In this document: piece by piece, positions 55,027 through 63,726 of the stretch | How positions within the stretch are numbered: the first letter of the stretch is position 1 | Layout: each line of letters begins with the position of its first letter | From: CBDFNC01 sp965249895 | GTDB lineage: Bacteria > Pseudomonadota > Gammaproteobacteria > Enterobacterales > CBDFNC01 | DNA length: 64,000 nucleotides | Direction of reading: 5' to 3' | Assembly: GCA_965249895.1 (NCBI GenBank) | Contig: CBDFNC010000004.1 | Location: forward strand, 496,001-560,000 | Translations under genes and position numbers: made by a program | Notes under the pieces: model-generated | Database searches by the model: none | Told to the model about the DNA's origin: nothing | The model's input: only the letters and a program-made list of their open reading frames with translations

Positions 55027-56463
55027 TTAGTTCAGTTCAGATTCAGCGTTAGAAATCAGGTCAAACTCCTCTTCCGGTGCAGAAGCCACCAGGCGATGAC
55101 GACTGTATAAAACGAAGTAAGTCACCATGATCAGGTAAAATAATGCCGACCATAACGCCGCCTGAATACTGACGACAAAGGTTGAAGCCAGAGCAATCAA
55201 TGACAATACCAACGCGATTGAAGAGGTCACTATTCCACCAGGGGTTTTATAGGGGCGATTCAGGTTTGGTTCTTTTTTACGCAATACAATATGAGCAAGG
55301 CTCATCATGGCGTAGGAGATAGTGGCACCAAATACAGCCATAGTGATCATCAAATCACCTTCACCGGTAAGAGAAAGTAAAAAGCCCAATATTCCTGGAA
55401 TAATCAGAGCCCAAACCGGCACTTTTCGGTTTCCGGAAAGTGACAGGAAGCGCGGCAAATAACCCGCTCGTGACAGAGCAAATACCTGACGTGAATAGGC
55501 GTAGATTATGGAGAAGAAGCTGGCAATCAGGCCAAACAACCCAACTATATTGACAAATTTTGCCGCCATGGAGTTTTCGCCATAGACAGCCTGTAACGCG
55601 CCTACTAACGGTGCGCTGTGATCTTTCATCGCTTCGGCGCCGGCACCGCCAGGGGCGAGCAGAAGAACCGCGGCGGCAAAAAACAACAGTACTAACATAG
55701 AGACAATGATACCGCGCGGCATATCTTTCGCAGGATTTGACGCTTCTTCCGCCGCCAATGGAACCCCTTCAACAGCCAGAAACAGCCACATCGCAAATGG
55801 CAGCGCTGCCCAGACACCCATATACCCTTCAGGCAGAAAACTACTGGATCCAGTAACGTCCGGATTGGCGGCAATGTCGAACAGGTTAGCCGTTTCAAAA
55901 TGCGGCAACATACCGAAAATAAACACCAGGATAGCCACCACCGCCAGTACGGTGATCCCCATCATGATCCGCAGGGCTTCTCCTGCCCCCCACAAATGAA
56001 TACCAACAAACACCAGGTAAAATGCGCCGTACACTATGGGGCCGTCGATGCCGACGAGTTCCTGCACGTAACCACCGATAAAGATGGCGATGGCCGCGGG
56101 GGCGATGGCGTATTCGAGCAAGATAGCCGTACCGGTTAAAAAACCTCCCCAGGGACCAAAGGCGCGGCGGGCAAAGCTATAACCCCCACCCGCGGTGGGC
56201 AGAGACGATGACATTTCAGCCAGGCTCAATACCAGGCAGATATACATCAGCCCCATCAGCAGCGTCGCAAGCAACATGCCGCCAAAACCACCCTGCTCCA
56301 GACCAAAGTTCCAGCCGGCAAAATCCCCGGAAATCACATATGATATTCCCAGGCTGGCCAGCAACACCCAGCCAGCTACGCCCTTTTTTAACTGACGTTT
56401 ATTTAAATAATCATCGGAAACTGCTTTATACTCGACCGACCCATTTTTATTGCTCTGTGACAT
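55027..56463 (-). CDS. APC-family permease, ethanolamine-permease type
   Basis: A 478-residue transporter with about twelve hydrophobic segments. Its start (YLNKRQLKKGVAGWVLLASL) and the GDFAGWNFGLEQGG motif are typical of bacterial ethanolamine permeases of the APC superfamily. It would import ethanolamine across the inner membrane by ion symport. It is the first structural gene of the operon, 82 bp before the ligase. Confidence 0.9.
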   Translation of the reverse strand: MSQSNKNGSVEYKAVSDDYLNKRQLKKGVAGWVLLASLGISYVISGDFAGWNFGLEQGGFGGMLLATLLMGLMYICLVLSLAEMSSSLPTAGGGYSFARRAFGPWGGFLTGTAILLEYAIAPAAIAIFIGGYVQELVGIDGPIVYGAFYLVFVGIHLWGAGEALRIMMGITVLAVVAILVFIFGMLPHFETANLFDIAANPDVTGSSSFLPEGYMGVWAALPFAMWLFLAVEGVPLAAEEASNPAKDMPRGIIVSMLVLLFFAAAVLLLAPGGAGAEAMKDHSAPLVGALQAVYGENSMAAKFVNIVGLFGLIASFFSIIYAYSRQVFALSRAGYLPRFLSLSGNRKVPVWALIIPGILGFLLSLTGEGDLMITMAVFGATISYAMMSLAHIVLRKKEPNLNRPYKTPGGIVTSSIALVLSLIALASTFVVSIQAALWSALFYLIMVTYFVLYSRHRLVASAPEEEFDLISNAESELN

Positions 56464-56625
56464 AACACATCCCTTTATGGTGGTTTGTTAAGTGATCCAT
56501 TTCATTATCTTGTTACAGTTCCTTAACATAATGATTTCCCCCACACAGGCGCAACAAGAATCATCTGGTCTTACACTAAAGTATTAATTTTTCTTATAGT
56601 AGGTCGTTTACAGACAAAATACTGC

Positions 56626-57582
56626 TTAACCTATGTGCATCAGGGGCGCTAACCAGGGAAGTTCCTTCAGCACTTTTGGCAGAAATCGTTCGGACATGAT
56701 GTGCCGGCTGTCATCTGCCATCATTTGCGGTAGGTCACCTAACTCATTGCGACGACAAGCCAGGGTAAGATTACGCTGTAAAACCTCACCTGCCGGTATT
56801 GGCAAACAGGTCAGCTCCTCGCGAGCCAAGCCACTTTGATACAGGCATAGTGGCGTGGTTAACGTCCAACCTAAGCCTGCCGCCACCGTAGATAACACGG
56901 CGAAGGTATTATCAAGTTGTAGGTGATTCGGAGCCTCAACCCCCAATCGCCTGATATATCGTTCGATGCTGGCGCCGATCAACGAGTCACTGGTGTAACG
57001 CACAAAATCCAGGTCTTGCTGTAGCTGATTTAGATCAGCTGGTAACGCTTGATAACTGCGGGGAACAACTAAAACAAAGGGTTCGCGTAAGATCCTGTGA
57101 CGTCGCAGGTCTTCATTATTTTCCAGAGCATCGTCAGAAATGATGATGTCAACGTTGCGTGATAACAGCGCCTGGGCATGCATGTGTGAGCGGCCCGTGC
57201 TGACAGCCCAGTTTTCCGTACGTTTTTTTACAATTTCAATCAATGGCTTACCTAATGAAGTGGCAAGAGAGTCCACCAACGCAATGCGAACCAGATGAAG
57301 TTTTTGAAATTGGCCTTTGGAGATCTCCCGCTGGGTTTTTTCGGCCTGTGCCAACAAATGAGTGGACTGATCAAAAAAATATCGGCCCACCACGGTTAAC
57401 TCCACCGGCCTTACAGTGCGATCAAGCAGTTCTACCTTCAAGTTTTTTTCGAGCGTAGCCAGGGTTTGCGACACCGATGACTGGGTTAATCCCAACCGTT
57501 GTGCCGCAGCCGTCATATTTCCCGTTTTCGCGGTCGTCACAAACACTTCCAGTGCTTTTAAGTCAAAACCAAATGTGTTCAC
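56626..57582 (-). CDS. LysR-type transcriptional regulator
   Basis: A 318-residue LTTR with an N-terminal winged helix-turn-helix (LEVFVTTAKTGNMTAAAQRL, TQSSVSQTLATLEKNL) and a substrate-binding effector domain. It lies upstream of the permease on the same strand with a 162-bp gap, not divergent as is common for LysR genes. It is the likely regulator of the amine operon; the effector is unknown. Confidence 0.93.
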   Translation of the reverse strand: MNTFGFDLKALEVFVTTAKTGNMTAAAQRLGLTQSSVSQTLATLEKNLKVELLDRTVRPVELTVVGRYFFDQSTHLLAQAEKTQREISKGQFQKLHLVRIALVDSLATSLGKPLIEIVKKRTENWAVSTGRSHMHAQALLSRNVDIIISDDALENNEDLRRHRILREPFVLVVPRSYQALPADLNQLQQDLDFVRYTSDSLIGASIERYIRRLGVEAPNHLQLDNTFAVLSTVAAGLGWTLTTPLCLYQSGLAREELTCLPIPAGEVLQRNLTLACRRNELGDLPQMMADDSRHIMSERFLPKVLKELPWLAPLMHIG

Positions 57583-57724
57583 CCGAATTCCTGTTTGATG
57601 TTGAGCCTGCTAGAAAATATGACATGAAATTACATTTATTAATACTAAGTAGTTAGCACTAAGTCTAAAGCCTTAATGAAATGTTAGTATTTTGGTAACT
57701 TTCAACTTCCCCGCTCAAAGCCAC

Positions 57725-57778
57725 AAGACCGAGTGTCGGACCATCCAGATGTCGGACCACCACGTGCGAAGGAATGAC
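57725..57778 (+). repeat. REP-like unit, partner of 62971-63024
   Basis: About 54 bp beginning GACCGAGTGTCGGACC and ending GGAATGAC. It is the reverse complement of 62971-63024 with only a handful of mismatches. Confidence 0.85.
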
Positions 57779-57910
57779 AGAGGCCGCGTGTGCACATGAG
57801 CTAAATCGATCACTGTCATTGCAGAAAGGACACAGCAATCCAGTACCAGGGATGGCGAACTTATAACTAATGCCCTTCCTGAAACGCCAAATCCAAGGCT
57901 ATATTCACGA

Positions 57911-58030
57911 CCCAAGGAGCGAATGCCTCTTTAATAGGCAAAAAGCGCGAAGCCTGTGCTCACAAGGTCCGTCGAACGCGCATCCATGCATTTAACATCT
58001 CATCCCTGAGATGGATTCGACTCTACAGAA
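57911..58030. repeat. 118-bp palindromic intergenic element, copy 2 (diverged)
   Basis: It shares GCATCCATGC and the CATCTCA-TCCC-TGAGATG hairpin with 40928-41045 in the same order. Its outer inverted repeats have decayed. Confidence 0.75.
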
Positions 58031-58149
58031 ATACAGGTCAACCTGCCTATTCCTGTGTTTCAGCCATATTCTTAGAACGCGATATTTGCGTTTCCAAAAG
58101 GCTTAAAGTTAGTCACTACTATCTAATCTCTCCCTGTCATTGCCAGCTT

Positions 58150-58256
58150 GCCTGGTATGGTATGGTCCGACATCTCGGTCCAGTGTCATTTAGCGCACAC
58201 CGAGATCGTGGTAAAGCCGCTGGATTCCCTCGTGCGAGGGAATGACAGAATCGGCG
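58150..58256. repeat. REP-like unit with TTCCCTCG-TG-CGAGGGAA hairpin
   Basis: It combines the GGTCCGACATCTCGGTCCAG block with a perfect 8-bp-stem hairpin near 58226-58246 and ends GGAATGACAG. It belongs to the same family as 57725-57778 and 62971-63024. Confidence 0.75.
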
Positions 58257-58504
58257 TTTCAGGATGGACACTAACTAGGTGCGCAGATTAAGGTATCAAA
58301 ACCCCATGATCACGGATTGCCAGGCAAGCTGACAGCGAATGAGTTTCCAACCTCTCGGCTCGGCGATTTAGAGAACTCAAAGGCAAGTAAAATGCTGAAT
58401 AATGAAAATATCTTTTAAGTTCAAGTTCCGGCCTGACACGTTGAAAAATCCCCCTAAAATAAATAGCTCAGGAGCAATGTGAAAACGGGGTTAAAATTAG
58501 ACAT

Positions 58505-59269
58505 ATGATCTGGTTTGGGTTTGCAAGCTTGCTAATATCTAGACGCTATTTGTTATTGCTGCTTTTTTTCACGACGCCACTCAATGCCGAGGATCTAACT
58601 CACACTGTTAAAATGGGTTATGTAGAATTCCCGCCCTATTTTTACACGTCAGAGAAAGGCTCTCCAACGGGTACTCTGGTAGATTTGATGGAGCGCGTAA
58701 CCCAAGAAACCGGATTATCATTGCTTGCCTATTCATATCCGGCAATGCGCATGGCCACCAATATCGCTAACGGAAAGTTGGACCTTTGGGTCGGTCTGGC
58801 GACACTCCCCCAGTTTAAAAACACCACCTTAGTGGGAAAAGACGTTATCTGCACCATAAAATTCCACGCCTATTATATTGACGGCAAAGCGCCAATCCAG
58901 CAGAAAGAACATCTAAATGGGCAAAACATAGGCATACACAGGGGGTACAGCTATGGTGGCTGGATACACCATATTAAAAACCCAGAAAATGGTATTTTCT
59001 TTATGGAAGTGGACGACAGAGACCATGCTTTTCAACTACTTGCCAGAGGACGGGTAGACTATATCCTCGATTATAAGGGGCCCGCCGAGGAGCAGCTCAG
59101 TCGTAAGACCTACCCGGCATTTAGGTTTAACAGCATCTACCAGTTTGACGTTAGATTTGTCGTTTCCAACCGAGCAAACAATGCAGAACATCTGCTTTAC
59201 CAACTTGAGCAAGGTTACCTGCGCCTGCTCAAGCGTCACTCTGTCGACTGGTCCCCTTGCCGTGAATAA
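58505..59269 (+). CDS. Periplasmic solute-binding protein (family 3 type)
   Basis: A 254-residue protein with a signal peptide (hydrophobic run up to TTPLNAED) followed by a SBP_bac_3-like fold, including KMGYVEFPPYFY near the start and GTLVDLMERVTQETG. Such stand-alone proteins in gammaproteobacteria bind amino acids or act as sensors; no transporter genes are adjacent, so the ligand is unknown. It lies upstream of msrAB on the same strand. Confidence 0.85.
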   Translation: MIWFGFASLLISRRYLLLLLFFTTPLNAEDLTHTVKMGYVEFPPYFYTSEKGSPTGTLVDLMERVTQETGLSLLAYSYPAMRMATNIANGKLDLWVGLATLPQFKNTTLVGKDVICTIKFHAYYIDGKAPIQQKEHLNGQNIGIHRGYSYGGWIHHIKNPENGIFFMEVDDRDHAFQLLARGRVDYILDYKGPAEEQLSRKTYPAFRFNSIYQFDVRFVVSNRANNAEHLLYQLEQGYLRLLKRHSVDWSPCRE

Positions 59270-59364
59270 AATGTGATGTTTCGGTGAAGCTCTCAGGAGA
59301 TCCCCATAGTAAGCTTATCTATAGCGTTACCGGGGAGCATCCCCGGCCTTGTGGGAGAGTTACA

Positions 59365-60480
59365 ATGAAAAAGACAATTATATTAGGCGCAGCCACCTTT
59401 GCTTTGGCTGCAAGCTACGGTTTTATCGGAGCATATGCCAACGACGATATGCCAAAAAACCAGGTTGCACAGGCACAGCCGTTGGCAAAAGCGACTTTTG
59501 CCGGAGGCTGTTTCTGGTGCATGGAAGCCCCGTTTGAAAAGCTCAGTGGCGTTTCCAGTGTCATTTCCGGTTATAGCGGTGGCTTTGTGGAAAACCCCAG
59601 TTATCAGAAAGTGTCATCGGGTACTACAGGACACACTGAAGTGGTCCAGGTCACTTATGATCCCAAATTAGTATCGTACGACTCCCTGTTGCATGTTTAT
59701 TGGCGTCAGTTTGACCCTACCGATGGGGGTGGCAGCTTTGTGGACAGGGGCGCACATTATCGTTCTGAGATATTTGTCCATAATGCGGAGCAGAAAAAAA
59801 TAGCCTTGCTCTCCAAGCAGGCCCTCGACGAAAGCGGCCGTTTTGATAAGCCCATTGTTACCGAGGTAACTGAATTTAAAGCCTTCTACCCTGCTGAAGA
59901 TTATCATCAGGATTATTACATAGAGAACCCCATCCGCTACAAGTTTTATCGTCACCGCTCCGGCCGAGACCAGTTCCTCGACCAAGTGTGGGGAAAGTCA
60001 CGCACAGCGCCGCCTAAATTCAGCAAGGGATCTGAAACCGTTGAATACCGCAAACCATCGGATCAAGAGATTAAAGCGCGCCTGACACCACTGCAGTATG
60101 AGGTAACGCAAGAAAACGGCACGGAGCGAAGCTATAACAATAAATATTGGGATAACAAGGAACAAGGGATCTATGTAGACGTGGTATCTGGCGAGCCGCT
60201 GTTTAGTAGTAAAGATAAGTACAAATCAGGTACCGGATGGCCTAGCTTTAGCCGCCCTATCCAGGGTGTACAAATAGCCGAAGTAGAAGATAGCAGCCTG
60301 TTCTTCACACGTACCGAAGTACGCAGCCGGTATGGCGATTCTCACCTGGGGCATCTATTTAATGACGGCCCGGCCCCCACGGGGTTGAGATATTGTATCA
60401 ATTCTGCATCGCTACGCTTCGTTGCCAAAGCAAGCTTGGTTAAACAAGGTTATGGTAACTACGCGAGCCTGTTTGAATAG
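59365..60480 (+). CDS. msrAB: Periplasmic bifunctional methionine sulfoxide reductase MsrAB
   Basis: A 371-residue fusion. The ATG at 59365 has GGGAGAG upstream and gives a signal peptide (MKKTIILGAATFALAASYGF); the frame is open to 59284. The MsrA half has the catalytic GCFWCMEAPFE near residue 47, and the MsrB half has SGTGWPSF and the catalytic Cys in RYCINSAS near 343. The CxxC zinc cysteines found in many MsrB proteins are absent (GIYVDVVSGEPLFS), so it is a zinc-free form. It reduces both stereoisomers of methionine sulfoxide in exported proteins. Confidence 0.95.
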   Translation: MKKTIILGAATFALAASYGFIGAYANDDMPKNQVAQAQPLAKATFAGGCFWCMEAPFEKLSGVSSVISGYSGGFVENPSYQKVSSGTTGHTEVVQVTYDPKLVSYDSLLHVYWRQFDPTDGGGSFVDRGAHYRSEIFVHNAEQKKIALLSKQALDESGRFDKPIVTEVTEFKAFYPAEDYHQDYYIENPIRYKFYRHRSGRDQFLDQVWGKSRTAPPKFSKGSETVEYRKPSDQEIKARLTPLQYEVTQENGTERSYNNKYWDNKEQGIYVDVVSGEPLFSSKDKYKSGTGWPSFSRPIQGVQIAEVEDSSLFFTRTEVRSRYGDSHLGHLFNDGPAPTGLRYCINSASLRFVAKASLVKQGYGNYASLFE

Positions 60481-60522
60481 TGTAATAAGACGTGGCATAG
60501 CCGCCGGGAAATAGGTAATCAA

Positions 60523-60557
60523 CCCCATGAAGGCAAGGTGTGCTTGCCTTCATGGGG
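60523..60557. terminator. Strong 15-bp hairpin after msrAB
   Basis: A perfect stem, CCCCATGAAGGCAAG / CTTGCCTTCATGGGG, with a five-base GTGTG loop, 42 bp beyond the msrAB stop. No T-run follows, so termination may be inefficient. Confidence 0.7.
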
Positions 60558-60747
60558 GCTATATTCTACAAATGTCAATAAGCGCCAATGATATGCCAAC
60601 CCATAAACGAGACCTGTAATGGTACAGGTAAGTTTCTCCCTCCAACAAAAGTAATAGTAAAACCAGGTTATCAAGATCCAACTATTTTCCACCGGATTTT
60701 CAAGTGATAACATGCGAGTATCTTTATTTTATTACTAAGAGTTATTC

Positions 60748-62802
60748 ATGTCTGAACAACAGGCCCCTATCGCCCAAAAGAAACAGCACAATTTGACCAT
60801 CCACGGTCACACGCGCGCAGATAACTATTATTGGTTAAGATCCGATGACCGCAGTAACCCTGAGGTCCTCGACTACCTGCAGCAGGAAAACGCCTTTACC
60901 CAGGAAAAGACAAAACACACTCTCGGCCTACAGAAATCCCTGTACGAAGAAATGGTGGCTCGCCTTGAGCCCAAAGATGAGTCTGTTCCCTATTTTAAAA
61001 AGGGGTATTGGCACGTTTCCCGCTTCGACGAAGGCCAGGACTTTCAGGTGTATACCCGTCACAAAGAAAAACTCGACGCGCCTGAAGAGCTATTGCTAGA
61101 TTGTAACGACAGGGCCGCTGGCCATGAGTTCTATCAACTCGGCGCTTTATCGCTAACCCCAGATCAACAAACGCTGGCATTTTCAGAAGACCTGCTGGGT
61201 AGACGGCAGTATGATTTGCGAATTAAGGATCTTCGCACAGGTAAACTTGCTCCTGAAGTGATCAAGGATACCGATAGCATCGCCTGGGCTAACGACAACA
61301 AGACACTCTTCTATGTCAAAAAGCATCCGGAGACCTTGTTGCCTTATCAGGTATATCGTCATGAACTCGGCACCGACTCGAGTAAAGACGTGTTGGTTTA
61401 CGAAGAGCAAGACGACACCTTCTACACATCCATTTATCGAAGCCGCTCGGAAAACTACCTGATCATCAGTATCTCCAGCACCCTGACCAGCGAAGCACTG
61501 ATCCTCGATGCTAACACCCCAAAGGGTCAGTTTGAGGTATTTCAGCCAAGAGAGCGTAAACACGAATACCACATAGATCATTTCAACGACACATTTTACA
61601 TCCGCAGTAACAAAACCGGCAAAAACTTCGCCCTGATGACAGCGAACCAGGAGCAAACAGGTGATACCGGGTTATGGCAAACCCTGATCCCTGCGCGCAA
61701 TGATGTATTGCTGGAAGGTTTCGAAATGATGCAGGACTGGCTCATCGTTGAAGAGCGTTGTCAGGGGTTAATTAAACTCAGGCAAATTCACTGGACATCG
61801 GGTGAGGAAAAAGCGTTTGAGTTTGATGATCCCACCTACACCGCATGGCTTGGTTATAACCCAGAGCCAAGTAGTGAAGGCATTCGTTTCGGCTATACCA
61901 GTTTAACCACACCCAGCACCACCTATGAACTCAACTTAAGCACAGGTGAGCGCCAGATCCTGAAGCGACAAAAGGTATTGGGCGAATTCAAACCCGAAAA
62001 TTATCAGAGTGAACGCATATGGGTAACAGCACGCGACGGTGTCGAAGTCCCAGTCTCTCTGGTTTACCAAAAGGACCGACTAACCTCTGAAAGTCCCCTG
62101 CTGATCTACGCATATGGTTCCTACGGCTCCAGCATGGACCCCTATTTCAGTTCAGCTAACCTGAGTCTGTTAGAGCGCGGATTCGTTTACGCCATCGCCC
62201 ATATCCGCGGCGGCGAAGAGCTAGGAAGAAGCTGGTACGAAGACGGTAAGTTGCTCCACAAACAAAATACCTTTAACGATTATGTTGATGTCACTCAGGG
62301 CTTAGTATCCAAAGGATTTGGCGACAAAAACAAGGTATTTGCCTTAGGCGGCAGCGCAGGCGGTCTGCTGATGGGCGCGATCATCAATATGGCGCCAAGC
62401 CTTTATCGCGGGGTGGTTGCAGCCGTGCCTTTTGTGGACGTAGTTACCACTATGTTGGACGAATCTATACCCCTGACCACAGGAGAGTATGATGAGTGGG
62501 GAGATCCAAATAAAAAAACCTACTACGACTATATGCTCTCTTACAGTCCGTATGACCAGGTTACAGCCCAAGACTACCCTAATCTACTCGTCACTACCGG
62601 CTTACACGATTCCCAGGTGCAATACTGGGAGCCGGCAAAATGGGTCGCTAAGTTGAGGGAGTTAAAGACCAACGACAATATGCTTTTACTGCACACAGAT
62701 ATGGAAGCAGGTCATGGCGGAAAATCAGGCCGCTTTAAGCACCTGGAAGATACTGCCCGCGAATTTGCCTTTATGTTGGATTTGGCCGGTGTAACTAAGT
62801 AA
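60748..62802 (+). CDS. ptrB: Oligopeptidase B
   Basis: A 684-residue prolyl-oligopeptidase-family serine peptidase that cuts small peptides after Arg or Lys in the cytosol. The N-terminal propeller (about 1-410) is followed by the alpha/beta hydrolase domain with the nucleophile Ser in LGGSAGGLLMG near residue 533, an Asp in VTTGLHDSQV and a His in DMEAGHGGKSGR. Length and Ser position match E. coli PtrB (S532). There is no signal peptide. It stands alone. Confidence 0.95.
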   Translation: MSEQQAPIAQKKQHNLTIHGHTRADNYYWLRSDDRSNPEVLDYLQQENAFTQEKTKHTLGLQKSLYEEMVARLEPKDESVPYFKKGYWHVSRFDEGQDFQVYTRHKEKLDAPEELLLDCNDRAAGHEFYQLGALSLTPDQQTLAFSEDLLGRRQYDLRIKDLRTGKLAPEVIKDTDSIAWANDNKTLFYVKKHPETLLPYQVYRHELGTDSSKDVLVYEEQDDTFYTSIYRSRSENYLIISISSTLTSEALILDANTPKGQFEVFQPRERKHEYHIDHFNDTFYIRSNKTGKNFALMTANQEQTGDTGLWQTLIPARNDVLLEGFEMMQDWLIVEERCQGLIKLRQIHWTSGEEKAFEFDDPTYTAWLGYNPEPSSEGIRFGYTSLTTPSTTYELNLSTGERQILKRQKVLGEFKPENYQSERIWVTARDGVEVPVSLVYQKDRLTSESPLLIYAYGSYGSSMDPYFSSANLSLLERGFVYAIAHIRGGEELGRSWYEDGKLLHKQNTFNDYVDVTQGLVSKGFGDKNKVFALGGSAGGLLMGAIINMAPSLYRGVVAAVPFVDVVTTMLDESIPLTTGEYDEWGDPNKKTYYDYMLSYSPYDQVTAQDYPNLLVTTGLHDSQVQYWEPAKWVAKLRELKTNDNMLLLHTDMEAGHGGKSGRFKHLEDTAREFAFMLDLAGVTK

Positions 62803-62828
62803 TAAAAATTGTGACTAAATCAACAACC

Positions 62829-62872
62829 ACCGGCAAAGCCGGGGGGTATGATGAAAGCCTCTGGAAGAGGCT
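62829..62872. terminator. Two small hairpins after ptrB
   Basis: CCGGC-AAA-GCCGG at 62830-62842 and AGCCTCT-GGA-AGAGGCT at 62856-62872 lie just beyond the ptrB stop. Neither has a T-run, so the terminator call is tentative. Confidence 0.45.
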
Positions 62873-62970
62873 AAAAAGCAATAAATAAAACGGACCTTTG
62901 CGCTTATAAGCCGCTGGATTACCAGTCGAGCTGGTAATGACGGTGATCGCGTTATTACCTGAGATAAAAC

Positions 62971-63024
62971 GTCATTCCCTCGCACGTGGTGATCCGACAT
63001 CTGGATGGTCCGACACTCGGTCCA
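62971..63024 (-). repeat. REP-like unit, inverted partner of 57725-57778
   Basis: Starts GTCATTCCCTCGCACGTGG and ends ACACTCGGTCCA; it is the near-exact reverse complement of 57725-57778. The pair brackets the solute-binding, msrAB and ptrB genes. Confidence 0.85.
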
Positions 63025-63147
63025 GCGGCCTTAACCTATCGTGCTTGGTCCAACTTATACACCTGAACGACAGAACCTAGTCGAGTCACACCGCCAGAGG
63101 CGCTGGTTTACCAAGGTTTAATTAAATAAAGCTTGTGACTTCAACGT

Positions 63148-63181
63148 CTAACGAAACAAACTAATTGGTTTGTTTCGTTAG
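63148..63181. promoter_or_regulatory. Perfect 14-bp palindrome with 6-bp spacer
   Basis: CTAACGAAACAAAC and its reverse complement flank TAATTG, and the pairing extends imperfectly outward (AAGCTTGTGACTTCAA against TTTGAAACTTCAGCTT). It may be a transcriptional hairpin, an operator, or the end of a decayed element; no T-run follows. Confidence 0.5.
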
Positions 63182-63476
63182 TTTGAAACTTCAGCTTAAT
63201 TTGACAGCTCATAGGGATAGAAACCATTTACCCCATTGCTCTAGACAAGGTGAATCGTAAATTACTCGCTCGCCCTCATATCTAGGGTGTCTGGAATATT
63301 CACTACTGGCATGAAGGGAACAAAGCCATAAATGGCGCTGTTCGTGAAAGCTGTTGATTAAATCGACAGAGCTTCATTCAGCCTGTTCCTTCTCGTGCCC
63401 GCCCGACGCCGTGCAATTAGTCGCCACCAGGCCAGGTAATTGCAAAGATAAGCCGTTCCAACCCCCTCAAAGTTTG

Positions 63477-63726
63477 GGTTCTGTCGCATCTTGATCACCC
63501 AATAAGTGGACAGAATGAAATCCAAGTCTACTTTTGACCGCCATCTCCATAAATTTCGGGTAAGCTCTGATGGAATATCACAACCTACAAGAGAGCACCA
63601 TGGCACAGAGTTTCGTTAAAAAACAGTTTCCATCCGAACCATTTTGATGACGGTTCGCTGGTATGTCGCGTACAAACTAAACTACCGAGATATTGAAAAG
63701 TTACTTGCGGAGCGCGGTGTCCAGCT
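63477..63726 (+). pseudogene. IS6-family element remnant (left end and transposase N-terminus)
   Basis: GGTTCTGTCGCA at 63477 resembles an IS6-family terminal repeat. The transposase starts at the ATG at 63600 (MAQSFVKKQFPSEP), hits a frameshift or deletion, and resumes with MTVRWYVAYKLNYRDIEKLL in another frame. It ends at 63726 exactly where the IS4-family sequence begins, so it was probably cut by that insertion. Confidence 0.75.

Larger units (their letters stand above)
57583..58504. other. Repeat-rich intergenic region
   Basis: About 920 bp between the LysR gene and the solute-binding protein. It contains three REP/MITE-like units (57725-57778, 57911-58030, 58150-58256) and no credible gene. 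Confidence 0.7.
62873..63599. other. Intergenic region with REP unit and palindrome
   Basis: About 725 bp without a convincing gene. It holds the REP-like unit at 62971-63024, a long palindrome at 63148-63181 and, from about 63477, the left end of the IS6 remnant. Short frames on the minus strand here have no recognisable features. Confidence 0.6.

Noticed and set aside
57715..57915. 66-codon minus-strand frame
   Set aside because: It is made of REP-like repeat sequence and has no conserved motif.
61183..61656. 157-codon minus-strand open frame
   Set aside because: It is a shadow of the ptrB propeller domain, with no start signal or recognisable motif.
62815..63000. 61-codon minus-strand frame
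   Set aside because: It overlaps hairpins and the REP-like unit; no protein features.
63358..63606. 82-codon minus-strand frame
   Set aside because: It runs across the IS6 left end and opposite the transposase start; no recognisable protein.
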